From Alginatibacterium sediminis (GTDB lineage Bacteria > Pseudomonadota > Gammaproteobacteria > Enterobacterales > Celerinatantimonadaceae): 64,000 nucleotides of DNA. Both the position numbers and the translations under genes were made by a program. Every line of letters begins with the position of its first letter. Within the stretch, counting starts at the first letter, position 1. Shown one piece after another: positions 36,640-45,346 of this stretch. The stretch spans positions 62,305-126,304 of the forward strand of contig NZ_RAQO01000007.1 in assembly GCF_003610775.1 (NCBI RefSeq). Reading direction: 5' to 3'. The notes beneath the pieces were generated by a model. It was not told where the DNA came from. It did not search any database and saw only the letters and a program-made list of their open reading frames with translations.

Positions 36640-38736
36640 ATGAGCCCACAAGATTTCGAACCGGCGCCAAGCCTATACATCGATAAAGAACTAAGCTGGC
36701 TTTCGTTTAACGACAGAGTGTTACAAGAAGCTCGTGATCCGTCAGTTCCTATCATCGAGCGCATGCGTTTTTTGGGTATCTATTCCAATAATCAGGATGA
36801 GTTCTTCAAAGTCAGAGTTGCAGACCTTAAGCGTCGAGTATTGTTAAACGAGTTTGAGGGCGGAGATAATAGCTCGCAGCTATTACTCGATGAAATTCTC
36901 GCAAGAGTTCAGCGCTCTCAGCAAATTTTCGATGAGACCTACAATGAACTACTCATAACCCTCGCCCGTCGAAATATCTTTTTGGTCAATGATATTCAAA
37001 TTTCAGAGAGTCATGGCCGTTGGATCCGTCGTTACTTTAAAAACCACGTTCTAGAGCACATTTCACCAATATTACTGACTAAAAGTACCGATTTGGTTCG
37101 TTTTCTAAAAGATGAATACACCTATCTTGCCATCGAACTGCAACAACAAGATGACACTCAACACCTTTTAGTTGAAATTCCAACCGACGCTGTACCCCGC
37201 TTTGTACAATTACCAGCTGATGGTAATAAGACCAAGAAATACATCGTGGTGCTAGACAATATTATTCGATATTGTCTAGATGACTTATTAAGACCATTCT
37301 TTAATTATGAAAGTGCAAGCGCATACTCGATGAAAATGACCCGAGACGCTGAGTACGACCTAAATGACGAAGTTGACCAAAGTCTGCTAGAAAAAATGTC
37401 CGAGGGTTTAAAACAAAGGCTGGTTGCTGAGCCTGTGCGCTTTGTCTATGACGAAGATATGCCTAAATCCTTGGTCAAAAAACTAAAAAAAATGCTGCAC
37501 ATTAGTAAACTAGACCACAGTAATGGCGGCGGTCGGTACCATAATTTTAAAGACTTTATTGGCTTTCCTAACGTCAGCTTTAAGTACTTAGAAAACCCCA
37601 AATTGGGCGCGTTAAATAGCCGTGTATTCGATAGCCACCCTACGGTATTCGACGCTATTACCCAACAAGACATTTTATTGTATTACCCTTATCACAAGTT
37701 CCGCTATGTTGCCGAATTTGTGCGCCAAGCCAGTTTTGACCCCAAAGTCAGTTCGATTCGAATCAATATCTACCGTGTGGCGAAAAATTCGCTACTCATC
37801 AACTCACTGATTGATGCATCTAATAACGGAAAGTTGGTCACTGTAGTGATTGAACTTCGCGCACGATTCGACGAAGAGTCGAATATGAGCTGGGCACAAC
37901 AGCTCACTGACGCGGGCGTTAAAGTCGTGTTTGGAATGCCAAGTCTGAAGGTACATTCTAAGTTGCTGCTGATTACTCGTATAGAAGACGGCAGCAATGT
38001 TTACTACAGCCATATTGGAACCGGGAACTTTCACGAAAAAACAGCACGAATATACACCGATTTTTCACTATTTACTCGCGATCAAGAGTTAGGAACTGAA
38101 GTCAGTAATGTATTCAAATTTATAGAAATGCCCTACAAACGCTACAAATTTAAACATCTAATCGTGTCACCGATCGACACCCGTCGTCGCTTATTTAGTT
38201 TGATTGATTTCGAAATTAATCAGGCTAACCAAGGTAAAAGAGCTGAAATAACCATCAAAGTAAACAACCTTGTAGACCGAGAACTAATCAATCGATTTTA
38301 TGCTGCAAGTAAAGCTGGCGTGAAAATTCGAATGATCATCCGCGGCATGTGTGCTTTGGTCCCTGGTCTCAAAGGTATTAGCGATAACATCAAGATTATC
38401 AGTATTGTTGATCGGTTTTTAGAACACCCGCGCGTCTTTATTTTCCACCATTCAGGTGAAGACCAAACCTTTATCGCAAGTTTTGATTGGATGGCTCGCA
38501 ACATTGAAAGCCGGGTAGAAGTTGGAACACCTATTAATGACGATAAGCTTAAACAAGTTATCCGCGATATTTTAGAAATTCAATTCTCGGACACAACTAA
38601 AGCTCGGATCATCGATCAATCCCAAAGTAACCAGTATGTAAAACGAGGAAATCGCCGAAAGATCCGCTCCCAAGTTTGGATCCACGACTATCTAAAAGCA
38701 TTCGAATCTAAAGATGCCACTCGAAGAGAGCCTTAG
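36640..38736 (+). CDS. ppk1: Ppk1, polyphosphate kinase
   Basis: A 698-residue enzyme that polymerises ATP gamma-phosphate into polyphosphate, reversibly. The N-terminal domain opens with YIDKELSWLSFNDRVLQEA, the family signature, and the middle has RVFDSHPTVFDAITQQDILL. The two catalytic histidines fit: His439 in LKVHSKLLLITR (autophosphorylated) and His596 in DRFLEHPRVF, spaced as His435 and His592 in E. coli. GAGGAT precedes the ATG. It lies behind the gcvR-like gene and the Pho box, so PhoB probably raises it when phosphate is low. No ppx follows, unlike E. coli. Confidence 0.95.
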   Translation: MSPQDFEPAPSLYIDKELSWLSFNDRVLQEARDPSVPIIERMRFLGIYSNNQDEFFKVRVADLKRRVLLNEFEGGDNSSQLLLDEILARVQRSQQIFDETYNELLITLARRNIFLVNDIQISESHGRWIRRYFKNHVLEHISPILLTKSTDLVRFLKDEYTYLAIELQQQDDTQHLLVEIPTDAVPRFVQLPADGNKTKKYIVVLDNIIRYCLDDLLRPFFNYESASAYSMKMTRDAEYDLNDEVDQSLLEKMSEGLKQRLVAEPVRFVYDEDMPKSLVKKLKKMLHISKLDHSNGGGRYHNFKDFIGFPNVSFKYLENPKLGALNSRVFDSHPTVFDAITQQDILLYYPYHKFRYVAEFVRQASFDPKVSSIRINIYRVAKNSLLINSLIDASNNGKLVTVVIELRARFDEESNMSWAQQLTDAGVKVVFGMPSLKVHSKLLLITRIEDGSNVYYSHIGTGNFHEKTARIYTDFSLFTRDQELGTEVSNVFKFIEMPYKRYKFKHLIVSPIDTRRRLFSLIDFEINQANQGKRAEITIKVNNLVDRELINRFYAASKAGVKIRMIIRGMCALVPGLKGISDNIKIISIVDRFLEHPRVFIFHHSGEDQTFIASFDWMARNIESRVEVGTPINDDKLKQVIRDILEIQFSDTTKARIIDQSQSNQYVKRGNRRKIRSQVWIHDYLKAFESKDATRREP

Positions 38737-38760
38737 TTTTCTGATCCAGAACAATCTAAT

Positions 38761-38788
38761 AAGCCACTTATGTTGAAGTGGCTTTTTT
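38761..38788 (+). terminator. Rho-independent terminator of ppk1
   Basis: AAGCCACTT, loop ATGTTG, AAGTGGCTT, then a T run, starting 24 bases after the ppk1 stop. Confidence 0.9.
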
Positions 38789-38803
38789 ATGGCGATGTAG
38801 CGA

Positions 38804-39853
38804 TTAAATCGAAAGCAAGGTTTGACTACGGCTACTGGCTTCACATTGATCGAGCGCTTTTTGCAATGCAGCTCCTCTAGCAAAATCAGCTTCATCATTC
38901 ACGCCACTGCGGATACTTTCAACAAAACGTTGATAAATAGTAGGAGTTGGTTCGCAAATGATGCTTTCCCAAAGCCCTGGGTTCACATTCTCCCCGCTAC
39001 ATACCTTAAGCTCATTCCACTCTTCACCTGGCTTAAGACAAATTTCAATTGCCCCTTTATCACCAAATATACTTAGGTTAAGCGTGTTCAAATTACCCGT
39101 TGCCCAACGCGTGGCTTGAATAGCAGCTAATGCTCCGTTACCAAACTGGGCACTAATAATCGCCGAATCATTGGCGTCCAATGGATACTCCCCGATTTGA
39201 TCGTTAGGCGCTTTGGCAAAGGTTTTAAGTTGACACGAAATCGCAGCAAAATCACCGACCGGAAAACTAGCTAAGTCTAAAATATGTACACCAACATCAC
39301 CTAATACGCCTTTGCTGCCATGTTTAGTCGATAAGCGCCATAACCACTTCGATTCAGATTTCCAATCTCCCCAAGCATTGCTACTTAGCCAGCTTTGTAG
39401 ATAACTAGCATTAACATGCTTAACTAGACCGATTTCTCCAGACTCAACCAAGGCCTTGGCCTTATGGATTGAGGGGGCATTTCGGTAGCTAAGATTTACC
39501 ATATTAATGACACCAGCGTTGGTTGCGGCATCACACATTTGTTTTGCATCGGCATAGTTGGTTGCAAGCGGTTTTTCACACAGCACATGTTTTGAAGCGG
39601 CTAACACTTTTAGCGTAATCGATTTATGCAGAGCATCGGGGGTCACCACGGATACCGCGTCAATTTCAACCGTGCTTAGCATTTCATCTACATCGCAAAA
39701 ATAATTTTCGATAGCAAAGCTTTGCGCAAAGTCTTTAGCCGATTTCGGCAAAATATCGCAAACCGCAACCACTTTTACGTCTTTTATTTCTTGGTAAGCT
39801 TTAACATGCGCAGTTGCCATGCCTCCTGCGCCAATAATGGCAACTTTTAACAT
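38804..39853 (-). CDS. thuB: ThuB-like Gfo/Idh/MocA dehydrogenase
   Basis: A 349-residue NAD-dependent dehydrogenase. The Rossmann start [20 protein letters not shown] and the conserved LCEKPLATNYADAKQM (near residue 95) mark the family; GVLGDVGVHILDLASFP is the active-site block. ThuB with ThuA turns trehalose-type disaccharides to 3-keto derivatives in rhizobia. Its ATG overlaps the thuA stop by 1 bp (TAATG), so the two are translated together. Located in a locus with a LacI regulator and a ThuEFGK-type transporter, it is most likely ThuB; substrate range is inferred. Confidence 0.82.
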   Translation of the reverse strand: MLKVAIIGAGGMATAHVKAYQEIKDVKVVAVCDILPKSAKDFAQSFAIENYFCDVDEMLSTVEIDAVSVVTPDALHKSITLKVLAASKHVLCEKPLATNYADAKQMCDAATNAGVINMVNLSYRNAPSIHKAKALVESGEIGLVKHVNASYLQSWLSSNAWGDWKSESKWLWRLSTKHGSKGVLGDVGVHILDLASFPVGDFAAISCQLKTFAKAPNDQIGEYPLDANDSAIISAQFGNGALAAIQATRWATGNLNTLNLSIFGDKGAIEICLKPGEEWNELKVCSGENVNPGLWESIICEPTPTIYQRFVESIRSGVNDEADFARGAALQKALDQCEASSRSQTLLSI

Positions 39854-40632
39854 TACTTGAACCCTCCTTCGCCCGGTTTATGTAAGCCTTCACCTTGACT
39901 AACGATCTTGTTAGGTGCTTTTTCAACTGGGATTTCAGGGCAATCATCAATCCAACTAGACCCTTCGGGCTGAGCCCATTTGACTGCATTTTTGAGTACG
40001 CGTTTGATGTTTGCATCGTAGTAGATTGGATAGGTTTCATGACCGGGTCTGAAATAAAATATTTTGCCATTACCGCGTCGATAAACTAGACCCGAGCGAA
40101 AGACTTCGCCACCAGCAAAATTGGAAATAAATATTACTTCATCCGGATTTGGAACCGCGAAGGGTTCGCCGTACATTTCGGTGTGTGGTAATTCAATGTA
40201 CTTATCAATGCCCTGTACAATAGGATGACCAGGGTTTGTTACCCACAAGCGCTCCATTTCGCCGGCTTCACGCCAGGTCAATGAACAGGTGGTTCCCATT
40301 AAGCGTTTAAATATTTTGGCATAATGCCCAGAATGCAATACCAGCAAGCCCATGCCTTGCAGAACTCGTTCTTGTACCCTATCGACAATTTCGTCGGCAA
40401 CTTCGCCATGAGCGCAATGTCCCCACCAAATAAGAACATCTGTTTGAGCCAAGCGCTCTGCAGTTAGGCCATGTTCGGGATCTTGAAGAACGCAACTACC
40501 TGCTTGTATTTCTGGGTCTTCATTAAGTCCAGCAGCAATACAGGCGTGCATGCCGTCTGGGTAGAGTTTTCCAACTATTTCATTCGTATGCTCATGGACA
40601 TTTTCGCCCCAAACCGTGACACGTACAGGCAT
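39853..40632 (-). CDS. thuA: ThuA domain protein
   Basis: A 259-residue protein with the ThuA (glutamine-amidotransferase-like) fold: [15 protein letters not shown] at the start, [39 protein letters not shown], then the late [19 protein letters not shown]. ThuA acts with ThuB on trehalose, maltitol or sucrose in Sinorhizobium and Agrobacterium. I place the start at 40632, with AAAGGAG 6 bases upstream; the frame continues 72 bases further without similarity. First gene of thuAB, with two LacI-type operators upstream. Confidence 0.85.
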   Translation of the reverse strand: MPVRVTVWGENVHEHTNEIVGKLYPDGMHACIAAGLNEDPEIQAGSCVLQDPEHGLTAERLAQTDVLIWWGHCAHGEVADEIVDRVQERVLQGMGLLVLHSGHYAKIFKRLMGTTCSLTWREAGEMERLWVTNPGHPIVQGIDKYIELPHTEMYGEPFAVPNPDEVIFISNFAGGEVFRSGLVYRRGNGKIFYFRPGHETYPIYYDANIKRVLKNAVKWAQPEGSSWIDDCPEIPVEKAPNKIVSQGEGLHKPGEGGFK

Positions 40633-40801
40633 TTTTATCTCCTTTGGGTCTAACCCGTTGCAGTGTGCTGCGACAATTTGAGTAACACTGTCTAATCGCT
40701 GCAAACCAAAGCTATGGTTGCGGATTCAGACGCTCAAATAAAGCTCTACGCAGTAGTTATAATCGTTTTTTGTTCAAGCTTAACGGTGACAAAATGCCAA
40801 C

Positions 40802-40836
40802 GTAAACCTTTACTTATAAATAGCGTAAACCTTTAC
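40802..40836 (-). promoter_or_regulatory. Two LacI-type operators upstream of thuAB
   Basis: GTAAACCTTTAC occurs twice, at 40802-40813 and 40825-40836 (23 bp apart), between the thuR stop and the thuA start. The same 12-mer recurs, inverted, before thuE. A TATAAC element on the minus strand at 40763-40758 could be the -10 for thuAB, though no good -35 is seen. Confidence 0.75.
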
Positions 40837-40894
40837 TCAGTAAATTCAAGAGCTAAATTATCTAAGTTCCAACAAGTAGATCACATTTTAAGAA

Positions 40895-41857
40895 TTAAGC
40901 GCTATCGCGGAACTTAAGCGACGTAGGAACACAAACACTGCGTGGATTGCGCCCTTCAATGCTGTCTTGAAGTAGTTCAACCACCGATTCTGCGATACGC
41001 GTTAAATCTTGATGGACGGTGGTTAAGTGGCTGGATATTTTAGGCAGGTCATCAAAGCCGGTAACCGCAATTTGCGTCGGCACATCAATACCTAAGTCTT
41101 TAAGTGCGGTTACCACACCCAAAGCGATTTCATCATTTGAACAAACAAAGGCATCATTGTCTAAACCCTGTTGTTTTGCCAAGGCCATAACATGACGATA
41201 TGCATTCATGGTAGCACTCGACTCTCGATGTAGATGTTGCATTTGCGATTTAAGTCCAGCTTCAGCCATGGCTTGTTGATACCCCAGGGCACGTGCACTT
41301 GAATAGTTTGCATCGTTATCTTCACCTAAAAACACAAGCTTAGTTCGACCTTGTTCAATCAAGTACTGACTCAATTTACAAATTGCATCTTGGTTATCGA
41401 TTGTCACCGAATACTCCGCATCAAGCTCAAGGCCAACAAAAGGAATATTTAGCTCGCGCAATCGTTGCGGACGATCATCGATAGTAGCACCGAGTAGAAC
41501 AGCAGCGCAGGCTTGGCTAGGGATAGCATCAAGCTGGTCATATTTAAACAACACTGGCACCAAGCCCTTAGTATGTAAATGAAGCGTCATTGCCTGATAA
41601 AAGTGCACAAAATAAGGTCGCTCAGAAAACTCATGGGGTTCAGGCGGCATGCTTAACGCCACAACCGCTTTGTTACCAACAATCAGACGTCTGGCCATAG
41701 TATTGGGCTGATAATTTAGTTCTTCACTTAAATCGACAATCCGTTGTCTTAGTTTGTCACTGATACCAGGTTTTCCATTAAGGGCACGGCTGATTGACGC
41801 GATAGACACGCCTGCAGCTTTTGCAAGCTCATGAATTGTAACGATTTTATCAGTCAT
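40895..41857 (-). CDS. thuR: LacI family regulator of the Thu-type locus
   Basis: A 320-residue LacI/GalR regulator. The N-terminal DNA-binding domain (VTIHELAKAAGVSIASISRALNGKPGISDKLRQRI) includes the hinge (YQPNTMARRLIVGNK). The C-terminal domain (from about 60) is a type I periplasmic-binding-like sugar sensor with AVTGFDDLPKISSHLTTV. It lies between thuAB and thuEFGK, whose operators share one palindrome, so it should repress both until the sugar or a derivative binds. The ATG at 41857 starts the family N-terminus; the frame is open to 41917. Confidence 0.9.
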   Translation of the reverse strand: MTDKIVTIHELAKAAGVSIASISRALNGKPGISDKLRQRIVDLSEELNYQPNTMARRLIVGNKAVVALSMPPEPHEFSERPYFVHFYQAMTLHLHTKGLVPVLFKYDQLDAIPSQACAAVLLGATIDDRPQRLRELNIPFVGLELDAEYSVTIDNQDAICKLSQYLIEQGRTKLVFLGEDNDANYSSARALGYQQAMAEAGLKSQMQHLHRESSATMNAYRHVMALAKQQGLDNDAFVCSNDEIALGVVTALKDLGIDVPTQIAVTGFDDLPKISSHLTTVHQDLTRIAESVVELLQDSIEGRNPRSVCVPTSLKFRDSA

Positions 41858-42053
41858 ATATGCTTTACGCCTAAAAGTTAAAACCCTAAATATGCAGACT
41901 AGCTTACGGATAAACAATTGAAGTACCTAGCATTTAATCAAGCTGAATGCCGCTTGGCAAGTTATCCAGAGTCTCCTTTAGCCAAACTTTTTATCACCGA
42001 AACATCAAAAACAACGATTAACGCACATATTTACACATCCTAATTTGACCAAC

Positions 42054-42104
42054 GTAAACGCTTACTATACGGTTGTTAACAAGAGTAAAGGTTTACGTTA
42101 TACA
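42054..42104 (+). promoter_or_regulatory. thuE promoter with two LacI-type operators
   Basis: TTAACA (42076-42081), 17 bases, TATACA (42099-42104) forms a sigma70 promoter in the 337-bp gap between thuR and thuE. Operator GTAAAGGTTTAC (42085-42096) sits exactly in the spacer. GTAAACGCTTAC (42054-42065) lies 31 bp upstream. Bound repressor would block RNA polymerase directly. A ribosome site (AGGAGG, before 42195) follows. Confidence 0.8.
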
Positions 42105-42194
42105 AATGTAACACGATTACAAGCGGGTTAGCGGTTTTACTCCTAACAACAATGAAATCAGGTTTAAAACTAAAAATTACCAGGAGGGTAAACA

Positions 42195-43472
42195 ATGACT
42201 AGCCGCTCAAAATTATCACTTGCCATGTTAATCGCCGCAGGGACCTTAAGCCTTAACAGTGGTATTGCCAACGCCGCCGAAGTAACCTTTGTATCCGGTA
42301 AAGGTGGCAAAGAACTTGAACTGTTCAAAGGTATGGTTAAAAGTTGGGAAGACGAAACCGGACATACAGCTAAAATTATCCCCATGCCTAAGTCTTCAAC
42401 CGACCAATTCGGTCAATATCGTCTTTGGCTAGCCGCTGGAAACGCTGACGTTGATGTCTATCAAACCGATGTTATTTGGGCTCCACAACTTGCAGAGCAA
42501 TTTATTGACCTAGCGCCCCATACTAAAGACATCGTTGGTGACCATTTTCCATCAATTATCGAATCACAAACGGTCGACGGTAAGTTGGTAGCTTTGCCTA
42601 TCTATACCGATGCGCCCGCTTTGTATTACCGTAAAGACTTACTAGAAAAATATCAGCAAGATGTGCCTAGCACATGGGAGCAGATGACTGAAGTTGCTCA
42701 ATCTATTCAAGACCAAGAACGAGCCGCTGGTAATAAGGATATTTGGGGCTTTGTTTGGCAAGGCAATGCCTACGAAGGTTTAACTTGTGACGCTCTTGAG
42801 TGGGTTAAATCCTTTGGCGGCGGACAAATCGTCGAAGCCAATGGCGATATTTCAATCAATAATCCAAAAGCCATCTCCGCTTTGAACTTAGCTAAGTCTT
42901 GGGTGGGTAGCATTTCTCCTGAAGGCGTATTGTCGTACCAAGAAGAAGACGCTCGTGGTGTTTGGCAAACCGGTAACGCTGTCTTCATGCGTAATTGGCC
43001 TTATGCGTATGCCCTAGGGAATAGCGATGACTCAGCGGTTAAAGATAAATTTGCTGTCGTGCCACTTCCAAGCGGTGGCGACCATGGCGTATCGGCTGCA
43101 ACCCTAGGCGGTTGGAACGTAGCGGTATCGAAATACTCGAAGCACCCCGACGCTGCAATTTCATTTGCCCGCTTCCTCGCCTCAAAGGAAATTCAAAAGC
43201 TGCGTGCTCTAGAGTTTTCACGATTACCAACCTTGGTCTCACTGTATAGCGATAGTGATATCGAAAAACAGCAGCCAATTATTTCACAATGGGAAGACGT
43301 GTTTTTGCAAGCCGTTCCAAGACCATCTGCACCAACCCGCGTGAAATACAATGAAGTGTCATCTAAGTTTTTCTCTGCTGTTCATAACACCCTATCGGGT
43401 AACGGAAGTGCTGAAGAAAATCTAGAGTTACTGGAATACGAACTAAACGAGCTTAAAGGTTCGAGCTGGTAA
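42195..43472 (+). CDS. thuE: ThuE-like sugar ABC transporter binding protein
   Basis: A 425-residue periplasmic binding protein of the type 1 sugar family. Signal peptide 1-27 (cleavage ANA). The mature part has FVSGKGGKELELFKGMVKSW, LPIYTDAPALYYRKDLLEKY and the long YEGLTCDALEWVKSFGGG block, which resembles ThuE of rhizobia (trehalose/maltitol/sucrose). AGGAGG stands 8 bases before the ATG. It is the first gene of thuEFGK; a hairpin separates it from thuF. The exact sugar needs binding tests; a disaccharide is most likely. Confidence 0.88.
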   Translation: MTSRSKLSLAMLIAAGTLSLNSGIANAAEVTFVSGKGGKELELFKGMVKSWEDETGHTAKIIPMPKSSTDQFGQYRLWLAAGNADVDVYQTDVIWAPQLAEQFIDLAPHTKDIVGDHFPSIIESQTVDGKLVALPIYTDAPALYYRKDLLEKYQQDVPSTWEQMTEVAQSIQDQERAAGNKDIWGFVWQGNAYEGLTCDALEWVKSFGGGQIVEANGDISINNPKAISALNLAKSWVGSISPEGVLSYQEEDARGVWQTGNAVFMRNWPYAYALGNSDDSAVKDKFAVVPLPSGGDHGVSAATLGGWNVAVSKYSKHPDAAISFARFLASKEIQKLRALEFSRLPTLVSLYSDSDIEKQQPIISQWEDVFLQAVPRPSAPTRVKYNEVSSKFFSAVHNTLSGNGSAEENLELLEYELNELKGSSW

Positions 43473-43480
43473 TCAATGCT

Positions 43481-43501
43481 GGGCAGCAACACTTGCTGCC
43501 C
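43481..43501 (+). other. Intercistronic hairpin after the binding-protein gene
   Basis: GGGCAGCAA, loop CAC, TTGCTGCCC, directly after the thuE stop and 25 bp before thuF. There is no T run. Hairpins here are known to stabilise the binding-protein message and lower expression of the downstream permease genes. Confidence 0.7.
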
Positions 43502-43525
43502 AATTCTCTAGACTAGGATGTCAAA

Positions 43526-44506
43526 ATGGATACTTCGCTGAGTTTGTCCAAGCCAAACACCAAGCTAAAATCTGTGTCTAGCCTACGGCAACAAAAACTA
43601 CGGGCAGCAATGTGGTTTTTAGCACCGATGGTAACGGTTTTGTTTTGCGTTGCAGGCTGGCCTTTGTTGCGCTCAATCTATTTCTCATTTACTGATACAT
43701 CCCTCACCGACTTATACGGCGGTCAGTGGGTTGGATTTAAAAACTATTTAACGTGGACCACGCTTTCATCGGGCCGTACCATTTTTTCTGGAACTTTAGC
43801 TGATCCAACCTGGTGGAATGCGGTTTGGAATACCATTAAATTCTCTGTCGTGTCGGTCAGTATAGAAACCATTCTTGGTTTGATGGTTGCGTTAGTTCTT
43901 AATCAAGAGTTCAAAGGCCGCGGACTGGTGCGCGCTGCAATCTTAATCCCATGGGCTATTCCTACGATAGTGTCGGCAAAAATGTGGGGATGGATGCTAA
44001 ATGACCAATTTGGCATTATTAATCATATGCTGATGGCGCTAGGGCTTATCGACAGCAACGTTGCTTGGACCTCCAACATCGACACCGCTATGTTTTCTGT
44101 GCTGGTTGTTGATGTTTGGAAAACCACTCCCTTTATGGCGCTGTTATGTCTTGCTGGGTTACAAATGATACCTCGAGATATCTACGAGGCAGCCAAAATT
44201 GATGGTATTCATCCGGTGCGGGTTTTCTTTCATGTAACCCTGCCCTTGGTACGCCCGGCCCTCATGGTTGCAGTCATTTTCAGAATGTTAGACGCGTTGC
44301 GAGTATTTGACCTTATATATATTTTGACGCCCAACTCCAAAGCCACCAAAACTATGTCAGTGGTATCGCGAGAAAACCTAATTGAGTTTGATAAATTTGC
44401 GTATGGTTCGGCACAATCAACACTGTTGTTTGCCATCATCGCTATTTTTGTTTGTCTTTACATCTGGCTTGGAAAACTAAACCTTAATGGAGACACGCAA
44501 CGATGA
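43526..44506 (+). CDS. thuF: ThuF-like sugar ABC transporter permease
   Basis: A 326-residue permease of the MalF type: six helices, with FLAPMVTVLFCVAGWPLLRSI the first and the cytoplasmic loop EAAKIDGIHPVRVFFHVTLPLVRP carrying the EAA motif that contacts the ATPase. AGGATGT lies before the ATG. Its stop overlaps thuG by 4 bp (ATGA), so translation is coupled. Confidence 0.9.
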   Translation: MDTSLSLSKPNTKLKSVSSLRQQKLRAAMWFLAPMVTVLFCVAGWPLLRSIYFSFTDTSLTDLYGGQWVGFKNYLTWTTLSSGRTIFSGTLADPTWWNAVWNTIKFSVVSVSIETILGLMVALVLNQEFKGRGLVRAAILIPWAIPTIVSAKMWGWMLNDQFGIINHMLMALGLIDSNVAWTSNIDTAMFSVLVVDVWKTTPFMALLCLAGLQMIPRDIYEAAKIDGIHPVRVFFHVTLPLVRPALMVAVIFRMLDALRVFDLIYILTPNSKATKTMSVVSRENLIEFDKFAYGSAQSTLLFAIIAIFVCLYIWLGKLNLNGDTQR

Positions 44507-45333
44507 TCAAACGACAGCTTAATTCGGTAGCGTTCTACTTGTTAGTTATATCGATTGTGGTGGTTGCGGTATTCCCCTTCTATTACTCGGTTATCACAAG
44601 TTTTAAGACCGGTACCGATTTGTTCTCCGTGGACTACTTTCCAAAGCACTTTGATTTAAGAAACTATCGAGATGTGTTGAACAACGATAACTTCTTGCGC
44701 AGTATCTTAAACTCGGTGTTTATTGCATCAACTACGGTCGTTTGCGCCTTGTTCCTAGCGGTGACAGCGTCCTACGCCTTAGCGCGAGTGCGCTTTAAAG
44801 GTCGTGGATTATTACTAATGACTATTTTGGCTGTATCCATGTTCCCGCAAATTGCCGTGTTAGCTGGACTATTTGAAATGGTTCGTTTTCTGGGGATATA
44901 TAACTCGCCTTGGGCAATGATCCTTTCATATACCATTTTTACACTCCCCTTCACGGTTTGGGTACTCACCACCTTTATGCGCGACTTGCCGGTTGAGATT
45001 GAAGAAGCCGCTATTGTTGATGGCGCCACGCCATGGGTCATCATTACGCAAGTATTTCTGCCTCTGTTATGGCCAGCGTTAGTCACAACCGGCTTACTTG
45101 CCTTTATTGGAGCATGGAACGAGTTTCTATTTGCACTGACGTTTACCGCATCCGAAACCATGCGAACCGTACCGGTTGCGATTGCGATGTTAAGCGGTGC
45201 TTCAGACCACGAAATCCCTTGGGGTACGATCATGGCCGCGTCTGTTGTGGTCACTGTTCCACTGATCATTCTAGTGCTTATCTTTCAACGAAAAATTGTC
45301 GCAGGCTTAACTGCCGGCGGTGTCAAAGGTTAA
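44503..45333 (+). CDS. thuG: ThuG-like sugar ABC transporter permease
   Basis: A 276-residue permease of the MalG type. Six helices, with the EAA loop EEAAIVDGATPWVIITQVFLP. It pairs with ThuF to form the membrane channel and overlaps its stop by 4 bp. The thuK ATG follows its stop by 13 bp. Confidence 0.9.
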   Translation: MIKRQLNSVAFYLLVISIVVVAVFPFYYSVITSFKTGTDLFSVDYFPKHFDLRNYRDVLNNDNFLRSILNSVFIASTTVVCALFLAVTASYALARVRFKGRGLLLMTILAVSMFPQIAVLAGLFEMVRFLGIYNSPWAMILSYTIFTLPFTVWVLTTFMRDLPVEIEEAAIVDGATPWVIITQVFLPLLWPALVTTGLLAFIGAWNEFLFALTFTASETMRTVPVAIAMLSGASDHEIPWGTIMAASVVVTVPLIILVLIFQRKIVAGLTAGGVKG

Positions 45334-45346
45334 TGGGGCAATAAAA

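Noticed and set aside
44772-45269. 165-codon frame opposite thuG
   Set aside because: Reverse shadow of a confident permease gene.
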